A stretch of DNA of 64,000 nucleotides from Sinorhizobium terangae. GTDB taxonomy: Bacteria; Pseudomonadota; Alphaproteobacteria; Rhizobiales; Rhizobiaceae. Below the pieces are notes generated by a model that was given only the letters and a program-made list of their open reading frames with translations, ran no database searches and was not told the DNA's origin. This document shows positions 27,018 to 35,527 of the stretch, piece after piece. Every line of letters starts with the position of its first letter. The first letter of the stretch is position 1. The stretch is from the NCBI RefSeq assembly GCF_029714365.1, contig NZ_CP121660.1:868001-932000 (forward strand), in the 5' to 3' direction. Made by a program: the position numbers and the translations under genes.

Positions 27018-29262
27018 GGCTGGTCTCCGGCGCTCGCTGGCGCGCCATGCGCTCGCGCAAGCGGCCAAACAGGTTGGCCTGGCGGACCCAGATGTCGACC
27101 AGCACCGCGATGATCAGGATGCCGCCAATGAAGACGTTGATCCAATGCTGCGGCATGCTGAAGCCCTGCACATTCAGTTGCAACAGCGCCCGCACGAGCG
27201 TGATCACGGCCGCGCCGGCGAGCGCGCCGATCATCGTGCCGTAGCCCCCGAAGATCGAACCGCCACCGATGATGACCGCGGCGATCGCATCGAGCTCACG
27301 GAACTGGCCGGCCACCGGGTTGAAGCTGCGGAAATAGGCGACGTTGATGATCCCGGCCATGGTCGCGCAGAGAGCGGCCAGAAGAAGCGAAAGGAAGCGC
27401 ACCCGATTGGTGTTGATGCCGGCATAGGCGGCGGCGCGGATGTTGCCGCCGGTGGCATAAACCTTCTGGCCGAACGGTGTGTAGGCAAGGACGACGCCGG
27501 CGACGAGCGCGACGAGGAGCATCCAGATCGTTTGCACGCTCACGACCTGGGCGATTGCGCGCAACAACCCTTCCGGCAGCACGATCCGCATGTGGAGGAG
27601 AATGTCGTTTACCTTGCGGCCCAGCAGGTTGTAGCCCTCGGGCCAGCCCGTCAACTGCTGGCCGGCGACGAACCAGGCGGCGAGGCCGCGGGCGATGTAG
27701 AACATGCCGAGCGTGGCGATGAAGGCCGGCAGCTTGAAGCCGACGGTGACGACGGCATTGACGAGGCCGGCCGCCATACCCGCTAGAAGACCCATCGTCA
27801 CGGCGGTGACGGGATCGGCGCCGAGCACCTTCAGGAAATAGGCCGCGGTACTGCCGGCGAGCGCGAGCACCGCGCCGACCGAAAGGTCGATGTCGCCGGC
27901 GGCGATGACATAGACGAGCCCGACTGTGATCAGTGCCAGTTCGGTATAATTGAGCAGGATCGCGAAAGTGTTGGAGAGGTGCCACCAGTAGTCGGGACGC
28001 AAGGCAACACCCGTCAGCCACAGGAGGACAGCCAGGATGATGGCGAGCGCATCGCGGCGGGCGAAGAAGCGGCCGAATGCCGTCGCCGACACTTCAATGT
28101 CGGTCGCCATCGCTCCCTTGGTCTGGACGCCCTCCAATGCCACGCCGCCGATCTCGTAGGCCGGCGGCGGCGGCTGGCCGCGCAGCCACGCCCAGAACCG
28201 GCCAGCAAGCTGACGACGAATGAGATGAGGCTCGATCAGCACGGCGATGACGAGCAGGAGCCCGAGGAACACGAGTACAGCGCCCGCCGGCAAGGTGTAT
28301 CGGGCATTGACGGCGATGCTCTCGCCGTCGATCACGACGGTTCGCGTGATCGACCAGCCCTCGCGCAGCACCTTGTCGATCAGGACGACCACGGCGGTGC
28401 CGAGGCAGGAGCCGATCACGCGGCCGCGCCCACCAAGGATCGACGCCCCGCCAATGATGACGGAGGCGATGACGGTAAGCTCCCAGGTAACGCCGTAGAG
28501 AGGCGTCACGCCCTTGTCCTGAGCGGCCGAGAGCAGTGCTGCAAGGGTCGCCGAGAGCGACGAGATCAGATAGGCCCGGATGCGCACCCAACTGGTCGGG
28601 ATGCCGGCATAGATCGCCGCCTGTTCGTTGCCGCCGGTGGCGAAGGTCTCGTAGCCCCAGCGGGTCTTGCCGAGCACAAGCGCACCGACCACGGCGACAA
28701 CAGCGAAGATGACGATCTGGTTGTTGAAGCCGAGGACGTTGCTCTCACCGAGGTGGAAGAAGAGCGGGTAATCCTTTGCTTTGCCTGAGTAATAGATCGC
28801 CTGGCCGTGCGTCAGTGCCAGCACGAAGCCGCGGCCGATGAAAAGCATCGTCAATGTGGCGATGAATGCCGGCACCTTGAGGATCGTGACGAGTGTGCCG
28901 TTGACGAGTCCGATCAGGGTGCCGAGGAGCACGCAGAGGATCACCGACGTTGCGATATCGAGATCAAGAAAGCTCGGCGCGAAGAGCCGGGCAAAAATCA
29001 CGGCGATCAGCCCGTAGGTCGAGCCGACTGACAGGTCGAGATCCTTGTTGGCGATGACGAAGGTCATTCCGACCGCGATGATCCCGACGCGGGACGTGTC
29101 ACGCAAAAGCGCGTGAAGGGCCCCTGTCGACCCGAAGAAGGCCGGATTGACAAGCGCCCCACCGAAATAGAGCAGGGCGAGGAAGATCAGGAGACCAACT
29201 TCCCAGCCGCCGAAAAGCTGCGGTGGTGCACGGCCGAGCGATGTCGTCGTCGTGAGCGCCAT
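27010..29262 (-). CDS. Fused double permease of a CUT2 sugar ABC transporter
   Basis: A 750-residue protein made of two complete RbsC/FrcB-type permease domains in tandem, each about 330 residues. Each has the motif VGMTFVIANKDLDLSVGS or VGLVYVIAAGDIDLSVGA near its start, KVPAFIATLTMLFIGRG or KLPAFIATLGMFYIARG in the middle, and VIASVIIGGASILGGRGR or AIAAVIIGGGSIFGGYGT near its end. A Pro-rich linker (RGQPPPPAYEIGG) joins them at about residue 380. The family usually works as a homodimer or heterodimer of separate proteins, so this is a covalent heterodimer. It stands between the binding protein and the ATPase in one operon. The start is the ATG at 29262. Confidence 0.9.
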   Translation of the reverse strand: MALTTTTSLGRAPPQLFGGWEVGLLIFLALLYFGGALVNPAFFGSTGALHALLRDTSRVGIIAVGMTFVIANKDLDLSVGSTYGLIAVIFARLFAPSFLDLDIATSVILCVLLGTLIGLVNGTLVTILKVPAFIATLTMLFIGRGFVLALTHGQAIYYSGKAKDYPLFFHLGESNVLGFNNQIVIFAVVAVVGALVLGKTRWGYETFATGGNEQAAIYAGIPTSWVRIRAYLISSLSATLAALLSAAQDKGVTPLYGVTWELTVIASVIIGGASILGGRGRVIGSCLGTAVVVLIDKVLREGWSITRTVVIDGESIAVNARYTLPAGAVLVFLGLLLVIAVLIEPHLIRRQLAGRFWAWLRGQPPPPAYEIGGVALEGVQTKGAMATDIEVSATAFGRFFARRDALAIILAVLLWLTGVALRPDYWWHLSNTFAILLNYTELALITVGLVYVIAAGDIDLSVGAVLALAGSTAAYFLKVLGADPVTAVTMGLLAGMAAGLVNAVVTVGFKLPAFIATLGMFYIARGLAAWFVAGQQLTGWPEGYNLLGRKVNDILLHMRIVLPEGLLRAIAQVVSVQTIWMLLVALVAGVVLAYTPFGQKVYATGGNIRAAAYAGINTNRVRFLSLLLAALCATMAGIINVAYFRSFNPVAGQFRELDAIAAVIIGGGSIFGGYGTMIGALAGAAVITLVRALLQLNVQGFSMPQHWINVFIGGILIIAVLVDIWVRQANLFGRLRERMARQRAPETSHA

Positions 29263-29334
29263 AGGGTCCCTATCGGTCGGTCCTTGCCAACGGAGGCGGG
29301 AGAGACGCACCCTCCCGCCATTGCACAAATGCTC

Positions 29335-29433
29335 CTACAGCGCCGCGCGCCTTATCAGACGCGCAAAGAAGCGGCTGTAGCACTTTGAATCGCTGCATGT
29401 TTTTACCTTTAGTTCGGATGAGGAAACATGCAG
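29335..29433. repeat. RIME-type mosaic palindromic repeat, complete copy
   Basis: Two palindromes in tandem: one from CTACAGCGCCGCGCG to GCGGCTGTAG (29335-29380), one from CTGCATGT to AACATGCAG (29393-29433). The first half recurs at 39493 and both halves, inverted and degenerate, at 62364. The pattern fits the Rhizobium-specific intergenic mosaic elements. It lies between the binding-protein and permease genes of the operon. Confidence 0.75.
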
Positions 29434-29440
29434 TGCAGCC

Positions 29441-30523
29441 TCAGTTCTCGAAGCGCTTGCCGACCTTCGCGACCGTATCCTTCGTCACGAGCTGGGCGCG
29501 TGTGTCGAGATTGGCGGCCGAGATGCCACGGTCGATCTGCAGGTAAAGCTGCATCACCGGCCAGAAGCCCTGCAGGAACGGTTGCTGCCCGAGCGAGCCG
29601 GTCAGGTTGCCGGCAGCGATGCCTTCCTGCTGGGCCGGACCAAGGTCGAAACCAAAGGCGCAGAACTTGTTTGTCCACCCCTTCTGTTCAACGGCCTTGA
29701 CCAGCGGCGGTGTGAAGACGTTGTTGGCGGTAAAGGCGCCGACCACGTCACCGCGCGACTCGAAAAGCGACACAAGCGCGTTGACCGGATCGTTCGGGTT
29801 TGTATCGATGCCGACGTTCTCCGGACCGGCATCGACCTTGAAGGTGTCGAGCTTGCCGGCATCCTTCAGCGTCTTGACGATTGCGTTGAAGGCGGCGGTA
29901 ACGCGGTTGTTGACCTCGATATTGCCCATCGCGGTCGACGACGGCAGCAGAATCGACCCGGACGTGGCGCCGCTGTCGAGCACGCATTTGGCCAGCGCCT
30001 CACCGCCGATCGCGGCAGCCGAAGCGTCCTGGCCGGTATGGCTGATGCTGCTGCGGTTAACGATCGTGCCGTCGAAGGAATTGGTCGTGGCGACCGGAAT
30101 GCCTGAGGCCTCGGCGGCCTTGACGATGTCGTTATAGGCCCCGGCCTGCGGCGTCGTCATGATGATCCCGTCGATCGTCGGATCCTGCACGATCTGGTTC
30201 AGGATCTCGATTTCGCGGGCGGGATCGTCCACCGGCGACTCGGAGCCGAGCAACAGGATGTTGGCGCCGATCATGTTGCCGGCGACCTTGGCCCCGACAT
30301 AGACCGGATCGAAGAAGCCGTTGCCGGCCGTGTGGGTGACGATGGCAAAAGTCAGATGGCCGTCGGCCGAATGGAAATTCTTCGTTTCTGGCGCTTCCTT
30401 GGCCGCTTCATCGAAGTTGTAGCCGCCGACTGCCTTTTCGACGCTGCCGGATTGGGCAAAGCTGTTTTGGGCGCAAAGAGATAACGCCGCGACCGACGCC
30501 GCGTACAGTAGAACTCGCCTCAT
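29441..30523 (-). CDS. Periplasmic sugar-binding protein (CUT2, periplasmic-binding type 1)
   Basis: A 360-residue binding protein with a Sec signal (MRRVLLYAASVAALSLCAQNSFA) and a ribose/LacI-type fold: FAIVTHTAGNGFFDPVYVGAK, EIEILNQIVQDPTIDGIIMTTP and ASGIPVATTNSFD. It contains a long N-terminal extension before the first strand. It starts the transporter operon; an inverted repeat TGGTGA-AC-TCACCA about 120 bases upstream is a candidate operator. Ligand unknown, most likely a monosaccharide or polyol. Confidence 0.91.
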   Translation of the reverse strand: MRRVLLYAASVAALSLCAQNSFAQSGSVEKAVGGYNFDEAAKEAPETKNFHSADGHLTFAIVTHTAGNGFFDPVYVGAKVAGNMIGANILLLGSESPVDDPAREIEILNQIVQDPTIDGIIMTTPQAGAYNDIVKAAEASGIPVATTNSFDGTIVNRSSISHTGQDASAAAIGGEALAKCVLDSGATSGSILLPSSTAMGNIEVNNRVTAAFNAIVKTLKDAGKLDTFKVDAGPENVGIDTNPNDPVNALVSLFESRGDVVGAFTANNVFTPPLVKAVEQKGWTNKFCAFGFDLGPAQQEGIAAGNLTGSLGQQPFLQGFWPVMQLYLQIDRGISAANLDTRAQLVTKDTVAKVGKRFEN

Positions 30524-30643
30524 GTTGGTCCTCCCTTGTGGTCAAGGGTCGGAAGCCGTTCGGGCGGATGTAACGAGAGGGTCCGAAAAGCTTCCTCCCA
30601 TTTGCCAAGATGCTAATATTCTGCGCATTCCGGTCGAAGTAAA

Positions 30644-30657
30644 TGGTGAACTCACCA
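30644..30657. promoter_or_regulatory. Putative operator TGGTGA-AC-TCACCA
   Basis: A perfect 6-base inverted repeat with a 2-base spacer, flanked by A/T, lies in the region upstream of the CUT2 binding-protein gene (start 30523). It looks like a GntR-type site, but no GntR gene is in the window. Confidence 0.4.
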
Positions 30658-30771
30658 AATTGTCGTATTTATTAGGCCGGTTCGCGTTCGATGATCGGTA
30701 CGGGTGATAACGTCTTGCGCTGTCGACGCCGGCGGGGCGCACCCATCGCCGGCCTCGACTGCCCCCAAACT

Positions 30772-31788
30772 TCAATGCGGGGAAAGCCCGAACAGCGCCT
30801 GAGCATTGCGGAAGCAGATCTTTTCGAGATCCTCCTTGGGCAGGTCGAGGCTGTTCAGGATTCTCAGCGTGTCGCGGATATAGCCCGGGCCCTTTTCCGG
30901 ATCGAATGGCGAGTCGGACGCAAAGAGGATGCGGTCGCTGCCGTAGAATTCGAGACCGCAGAGCGTCGCCGCGCGCGAGCCGAATACTGCGGTGTCGGCA
31001 TAGAAATCCTTGAAATAGTCGAGCGGGCGCTTCTTCAGCCGCTTGAGCACGAGCGACAGGTCCTCGTCCGAGGTCCGCTTGCCGAGCTGGTCCCAGCCGG
31101 GACCGACACGCCCTTCGAAATAGGGGACCATTGCCCCCATGTGATGGGCGAGAACCTTGAGAGCCGGAAGCCGGTCCATGAAGCCGGAAAAGACGAGGCG
31201 GGCCATGGCAGCGCTGGTCTCGTAGGGCCAGCCGAAGGTCCACCAGATCTCGTATTTCGATTTGTCCTCCGTCGCATAGTCCGGCATGGACGAGGTCCGG
31301 GACGGGTGGAGCAGCACAGGCTTGCCGTGGCGGGCAGCGGCTTCGAAGATCGGAAAAAAGCGCTCCTCGTCGAGCGGCGCGCCGTTGACGTTGGTGTGGA
31401 TCTGCAGGCCGTTCGCGCCGAGTTCGGTGAAGGCGCGCTCGGCTTCCCTGACGGCCGCTTCGGGAGCGTTCATCGGGAGTGCGGCGACGAAGCCGGCGAA
31501 CCGCTCCGGGTGCTTCTCGACGAGTTCCGCCAGGCCGTCATTGCCGAGCTTGGCAAACTCGGTTGCCAGTTCCGGACCGCCCATGGCTTCGAGCGGCGGC
31601 ATGCCGAGCGAAAGGATCTGCGTATAGTCCCTGAACTCGTCCATGACGCGGAAGCGAGCCTCCAGGTCGTAGATACAGGGGATGCCCTGCATCCTGCGGC
31701 CGATGTCCTTGCCGGCCCCGTCGAGCTGTTGGATCCTTTGCCACAGCGCTTTCGGGAAAAAGTGATTGAACGCATCGATGTAGTGCAT
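30772..31788 (-). CDS. Amidohydrolase family protein (ACMSD-type decarboxylase/hydrolase)
   Basis: A 338-residue member of the amidohydrolase 2 family (PF04909). The usual HxH metal motif near the N terminus is altered (FNHFFP, residues 7-12). VLLHPSRTS, LAHHMGAMVPYFEGR and FASDSPFDPEKG are visible in order and give further metal-binding His and Asp. The family includes gamma-resorcylate, 5-carboxyvanillate and ACMS decarboxylases and the LigI and LigJ hydrolases. It is the third gene of an operon with a decarboxylase-like protein and a class II aldolase. A non-oxidative decarboxylase or hydrolase of an aromatic-acid intermediate is the best guess; the exact substrate is not readable. Confidence 0.82.
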   Translation of the reverse strand: MHYIDAFNHFFPKALWQRIQQLDGAGKDIGRRMQGIPCIYDLEARFRVMDEFRDYTQILSLGMPPLEAMGGPELATEFAKLGNDGLAELVEKHPERFAGFVAALPMNAPEAAVREAERAFTELGANGLQIHTNVNGAPLDEERFFPIFEAAARHGKPVLLHPSRTSSMPDYATEDKSKYEIWWTFGWPYETSAAMARLVFSGFMDRLPALKVLAHHMGAMVPYFEGRVGPGWDQLGKRTSDEDLSLVLKRLKKRPLDYFKDFYADTAVFGSRAATLCGLEFYGSDRILFASDSPFDPEKGPGYIRDTLRILNSLDLPKEDLEKICFRNAQALFGLSPH

Positions 31789-31828
31789 CGTCTTCCTCTT
31801 GGTGCGATTTGCTGGTGGGTGCCGATGA

Positions 31829-32521
31829 TCAGCCGCGCTTCAGGCGCCGGACGAGATAGGCGAAAGTGGCCTTGAACATTTCTTCGCGGAACATGTGCCG
31901 GCGCTTCGCCTTGATATCCTCCGGCTTGCCGAGCGCCTTGGCGCCGCCCGCCGCCTCGACCCAAAGCTGCATCATGCAGGCGGTTTCGAGCGAAAGCGCT
32001 AGGTAGATCGCCTGTTCGATGCTGGCGGCGGCGGTGACGATGCCGTGGTTCTGGAGCAGCATGGCGCCGTGGCCGCCGAGTGTCGCGGCAACCGCGCGGC
32101 CGCGTTCGGCCGTGGTGATCAGCTCGGTCGTCTCGGAAAAGACGGGCAGCCCTTCCGAGAAGATCGACCCGGCATGGCCGATCGCCTGCAATGGCTTGCC
32201 GAGTGCGGAGAAGCTGACGGCGTAGGGCGCATGCGTGTGGACCACGGCATTGATGTCGGACCGCGCCTTCAGCACCTCCGAATGGATGTAGACCTCGTTG
32301 TGGCGGCCGAGATCACCGGCGATCTTCTCGCCGTCGAGGCCGACGGTGATGAGGTTGTCGAGCGTGATTTCCTCAAGGCCGATCTTCGAGGCCTTCATGT
32401 AGAAGCGATCCGGCGCATCCGGCACGCGCACGGAGATATGGCCGCGCGTCCAGTCGCCCTGTCCGGCCTGTTCGAGGATCTTGCCGGCCTCGACCATTCT
32501 CTGTTTCACGTCCTCATGCAT
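31829..32521 (-). CDS. Class II aldolase/adducin family protein
   Basis: A 230-residue class II aldolase/adducin protein. The zinc-binding motif (EVYIHSEVLKARSDINAVVHTHAP, about residues 73-96) and the distal His in LLQNHGIVTAA are visible. Members cleave or decarboxylate hydroxyacids (fuculose-1-phosphate aldolase, HMG-type aldolases, 3,4-dihydroxyphthalate 2-decarboxylase). The last is attractive because the neighbour at 32607 is decarboxylase-like and a Rieske oxygenase is nearby. Start ATG 32521. It lies 40 bases upstream of the amidohydrolase in transcription order. Confidence 0.83.
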   Translation of the reverse strand: MHEDVKQRMVEAGKILEQAGQGDWTRGHISVRVPDAPDRFYMKASKIGLEEITLDNLITVGLDGEKIAGDLGRHNEVYIHSEVLKARSDINAVVHTHAPYAVSFSALGKPLQAIGHAGSIFSEGLPVFSETTELITTAERGRAVAATLGGHGAMLLQNHGIVTAAASIEQAIYLALSLETACMMQLWVEAAGGAKALGKPEDIKAKRRHMFREEMFKATFAYLVRRLKRG

Positions 32522-32606
32522 CGTCTTTTGCTCCGATGGCTCATTGCTCAGGAAAGGATTACCGCTCGGGAGGGCTGCTCCGCCCGGGTCTTGCAGGTCG
32601 CAGGCG

Positions 32607-33596
32607 CTACACACGGTGCTTGTCCCCCCGCTTGCGACCCTGAGACACGTCGAGGAAAAGCTCGGAGAGCGGCACCTTGCGATCGATCAGGCCCTGTTCG
32701 TGGGCATAGCCGACAACGGTTTCGAGCGTCTTGCGGTTCTGGCCGTCGAGCCCGTAGGCCCACGGATCGTCGCCGAGAATTTCCTGCTGCTCCTCCCAGG
32801 CTTCGCGGTACCAGGCGAGCGGCACGATGCGCGGGTTTTCCATTCGCCGCATGGCGATGCGTTTCGCCTCGTTGAACGCCTGATATAGATTGATCGGCAC
32901 CCACGGATGGCGCTCGACAATCTCGGGCCGAATGCCGAGAACATGCATGATGGGGAAAATGCCGGTCCGCTTGTAATAGGCGATCTCCTCCCGCTTGTAG
33001 TCGGGGAAGAGCCGGCCGACGCGGGGATCGCGCCTAACGATGGGCTCGATCAGGTCGGGATGGAGGAGCGCGTCGATCTCGCCGTCGAGCAGCATCTGTT
33101 CGACCGACTTGTCGTCGGGCAGGCGGTGAAGCCGGAGCCCTTCCGGCGGCATGAAATCGACATCCTCGTCGAGTTCGGCATACCAATCGATCGATTTGTG
33201 CGGGACGCCATACTCGCTTTCGAGAACTCCGCGCAGCCAGAGCGTCGCGGTGACGAGATAGCTCTTCACGCCGACCTTGCGGCCGATCAGATCCTTCGGT
33301 TCGCGGATTCCGCTTCGGGTGTTGGTGAAGATGAAGCCGTGTCGGAAGCGGCGATGCAGGAAGACCGGGATTGCCGCGAAGGGCAGACCCCGTGTCTTCG
33401 CGGCGATGTAGGACGACAGCGACACCTCGGCAACGTCGAATTCGCCGTTCCTCAGAAAACGCCAGTGACGCGTCGTCGAATCCATCTCGGTCAGGATCGT
33501 CAGTTCGATCCCGTCCGGCCGTACGTCTCCCTCTTTCAGTGCCCGCACGATCTCGTAATCGCCGCAGGCGAGCGTCAGCTCGATCTTCTTCGTCAT
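32607..33596 (-). CDS. 4,5-Dihydroxyphthalate decarboxylase-like / NMT1-fold protein, paralogue A
   Basis: A 329-residue protein of the family named after 4,5-dihydroxyphthalate decarboxylase (Pht5), whose fold resembles periplasmic binding proteins. Markers are FDVAEVSLSSYIAA (residues 53-66), GIREPKDLIGRKVGV (about 96) and YYKRTGIFPIMH (about 206). No signal peptide, so cytoplasmic. It is the first gene of the operon with the class II aldolase and the amidohydrolase, divergent from the MhpA-like hydroxylase. Two paralogues occur at 45940 and 53710. Decarboxylation of a hydroxylated phthalate is the family annotation; it is not proven here. Confidence 0.8.
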   Translation of the reverse strand: MTKKIELTLACGDYEIVRALKEGDVRPDGIELTILTEMDSTTRHWRFLRNGEFDVAEVSLSSYIAAKTRGLPFAAIPVFLHRRFRHGFIFTNTRSGIREPKDLIGRKVGVKSYLVTATLWLRGVLESEYGVPHKSIDWYAELDEDVDFMPPEGLRLHRLPDDKSVEQMLLDGEIDALLHPDLIEPIVRRDPRVGRLFPDYKREEIAYYKRTGIFPIMHVLGIRPEIVERHPWVPINLYQAFNEAKRIAMRRMENPRIVPLAWYREAWEEQQEILGDDPWAYGLDGQNRKTLETVVGYAHEQGLIDRKVPLSELFLDVSQGRKRGDKHRV

Positions 33597-33687
33597 CCGT
33601 TCCTCCCCACCTCATGCGAGCCCTGCGGCATCAGCGAACGCACCATGCGCCAAACGCGATTGGAATGTCCAGCAAAATCTCACTATT

Positions 33688-33702
33688 TCTCGTAATATGA
33701 GA
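33688..33702. promoter_or_regulatory. Palindrome in the divergent promoter region 33597-33849
   Basis: TCTCGTA-A-TATGAGA is a 15-base inverted repeat with one mismatch, in the AT-rich part of the 253-base region between the decarboxylase-like gene and the divergent hydroxylase. It could bind one of the IclR or LysR regulators of the island. Confidence 0.4.
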
Positions 33703-33849
33703 TCTTATGATTTTCCATTTGACGGATGAAATAATCTGAAAGTACAAGTCACGCATCCTGTCGAACAGCGCTTCCGGCATCGTGGCTATGAGCGGGGCGA
33801 GTGCGCCAGATCCGGTTGGGTCGTCAACAAATGGTGATGGAATCTTAGC

Positions 33850-35463
33850 ATGCGCGAAACGGATGTCCTTATTGTCGGTGCCGGACCTGTCGGGCTGACG
33901 CTTGCGATCGATCTCGGCCAAAGGGGCGTGCGCTGCACACTGATCGAGAAGAAGGCGGCGCCGGAGTTCCTGCCTAAGATGGAGCGCTGCAATGCGCGAA
34001 CAATGGAGATATTCCGGCGCATGGGGCTTTCCGAGCGGATCAGGGCGGCCGGCCTGGACGCGTCGATCCCGATGGACGTCTATGTCGTACTTGCGATGAA
34101 CGAGCCGCCGCTCTTGCGGTTGCCTTATCCGTCGGTTGCCGAGTCCCTGGCGGAGATCGCGCGGAGCACAGATGCCTCGCAGCCGCTCGAAGCCTATCAA
34201 CTCATTTCGCAATATACGCTGGAGCCGCTGCTGAAATCGGTCGCCGAGAGCCTGCCGAGCGTCACCGTGCGTTATGGCTGCGAATTCCTGTCGCTCGAAC
34301 AGGACGGAGGCGGCGTGACTGCCCGGACCGCGGATGCGACGGGTGCGATCGAGCATTTCCGCGCCAAGTACCTGGTCGGTTGCGACGGCGGCGGGAGCCC
34401 CGTACGCAAGCAGCTCGGCATCAAACTGCGCGGCGAGGGGAACCTTCTGCATCTGCGCCAGGCGCTCTATTACAGCGAAACGCTTTATGACCGCATTCCG
34501 ATCGGGGAAGGCCCCGGGCGCGGGCGGCACTATCATGTCGCCGACGGGCAGGCGACGTTCCTTATCATGCAGGATTCGACCAAACACTGGACGCTGCATG
34601 CCGTCGTCGAACGTGACGAGGATATGGCCGAGCAGTTCGAAAAGGCCGTCGGCACGCCGGTCGACTATACGATGCTCTATGTCGGGCAATGGAAGCAGAA
34701 CCTGCTTCTGGCGGATCACTACGGCGCCGGACGGGTCTTCCTCGCGGGAGACGCGGCACACCTCGTGATACCGACCGGGGGCCTTGGCATGAACACCGGC
34801 GTCGGTGACGCCGTCGATCTCGGCTGGAAGCTTGCGGCGGTGCTGCAGGGCTGGGGCGGACCCAACCTGTTGCGCTCCTACGAGATCGAACGACGGCAGG
34901 TGGGTGATCGGAATGTCGGCGCCTCGCGTTATGCCTCGCTCGGCCGACGCAAGTGGCGCTCTGAGTACCGGCCGGACATCCGCGACGCGACGCCGGCGGG
35001 CCTGGCGACACGCGACAATCTCGCGCGTGTCGCAGACGTCGAGCAGCGCAAGACCAACGAGATGATCGGCGCCGAGCTCGGTTATCGTTATGTCGGCTCT
35101 CCTGTCATCACCGATGAGCCCGGAGGACCGGAACACCTCTTCCGCGAGTACCATCCGACCACCTGGCCCGGCGCCCGGCTGCCGCATCTCTGGCTCGACA
35201 ACGGCGAGCCGGTGCAGGACCGCATCGGCCAAGGCTATATGTTGCTGAGGCTCGGTGGCACGGGCGCCGACGACGGCGCTCTCGGCAAGGCTTTTCGCGC
35301 TCGTGGCGTGCCGTTCGGGACGATCGATATTGCGGAGCAGAGGGCGCGCGATATCTATGGTTACAATCTCATCCTCGTGCGCCCCGATATGCATGTCGTC
35401 TGGCGTGGGAACCAGGCGCCGGAGGACGCGGCTGCACTGGCGGCCATGGTGACAGGCCACTGA
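33850..35463 (+). CDS. FAD-dependent aromatic hydroxylase, MhpA-like
   Basis: A 537-residue flavoprotein monooxygenase (PF01494). The FAD motif GAGPVGLTLA (residues 11-20) and the second flavin motif GDAAHLVIPTGGLGMNTGVGDAVDLGWKL (near residue 300) are intact. Length and composition resemble MhpA, 3-(3-hydroxyphenyl)propionate hydroxylase, and pentachlorophenol-type hydroxylases. It stands alone on the plus strand, divergent from the decarboxylase-like operon, and is followed by a strong hairpin. It may hydroxylate a decarboxylated phenolic acid. A weak ribosome binding site precedes the ATG at 33850. Confidence 0.87.
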   Translation: MRETDVLIVGAGPVGLTLAIDLGQRGVRCTLIEKKAAPEFLPKMERCNARTMEIFRRMGLSERIRAAGLDASIPMDVYVVLAMNEPPLLRLPYPSVAESLAEIARSTDASQPLEAYQLISQYTLEPLLKSVAESLPSVTVRYGCEFLSLEQDGGGVTARTADATGAIEHFRAKYLVGCDGGGSPVRKQLGIKLRGEGNLLHLRQALYYSETLYDRIPIGEGPGRGRHYHVADGQATFLIMQDSTKHWTLHAVVERDEDMAEQFEKAVGTPVDYTMLYVGQWKQNLLLADHYGAGRVFLAGDAAHLVIPTGGLGMNTGVGDAVDLGWKLAAVLQGWGGPNLLRSYEIERRQVGDRNVGASRYASLGRRKWRSEYRPDIRDATPAGLATRDNLARVADVEQRKTNEMIGAELGYRYVGSPVITDEPGGPEHLFREYHPTTWPGARLPHLWLDNGEPVQDRIGQGYMLLRLGGTGADDGALGKAFRARGVPFGTIDIAEQRARDIYGYNLILVRPDMHVVWRGNQAPEDAAALAAMVTGH

Positions 35464-35471
35464 ACGGCAAA

Positions 35472-35500
35472 TGCCGCGAAGCCTCGGAGGCTTCGCGGCA
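35472..35500. terminator. Bidirectional terminator hairpin
   Basis: A perfect 13-bp inverted repeat (TGCCGCGAAGCCT with AGGCTTCGCGGCA) around CGG lies between the convergent hydroxylase (stop 35463) and the EutA-like gene (stop 35528). Confidence 0.75.
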
Positions 35501-35527
35501 GGCGTAGACAGCGGTCGATTGCTGCGC

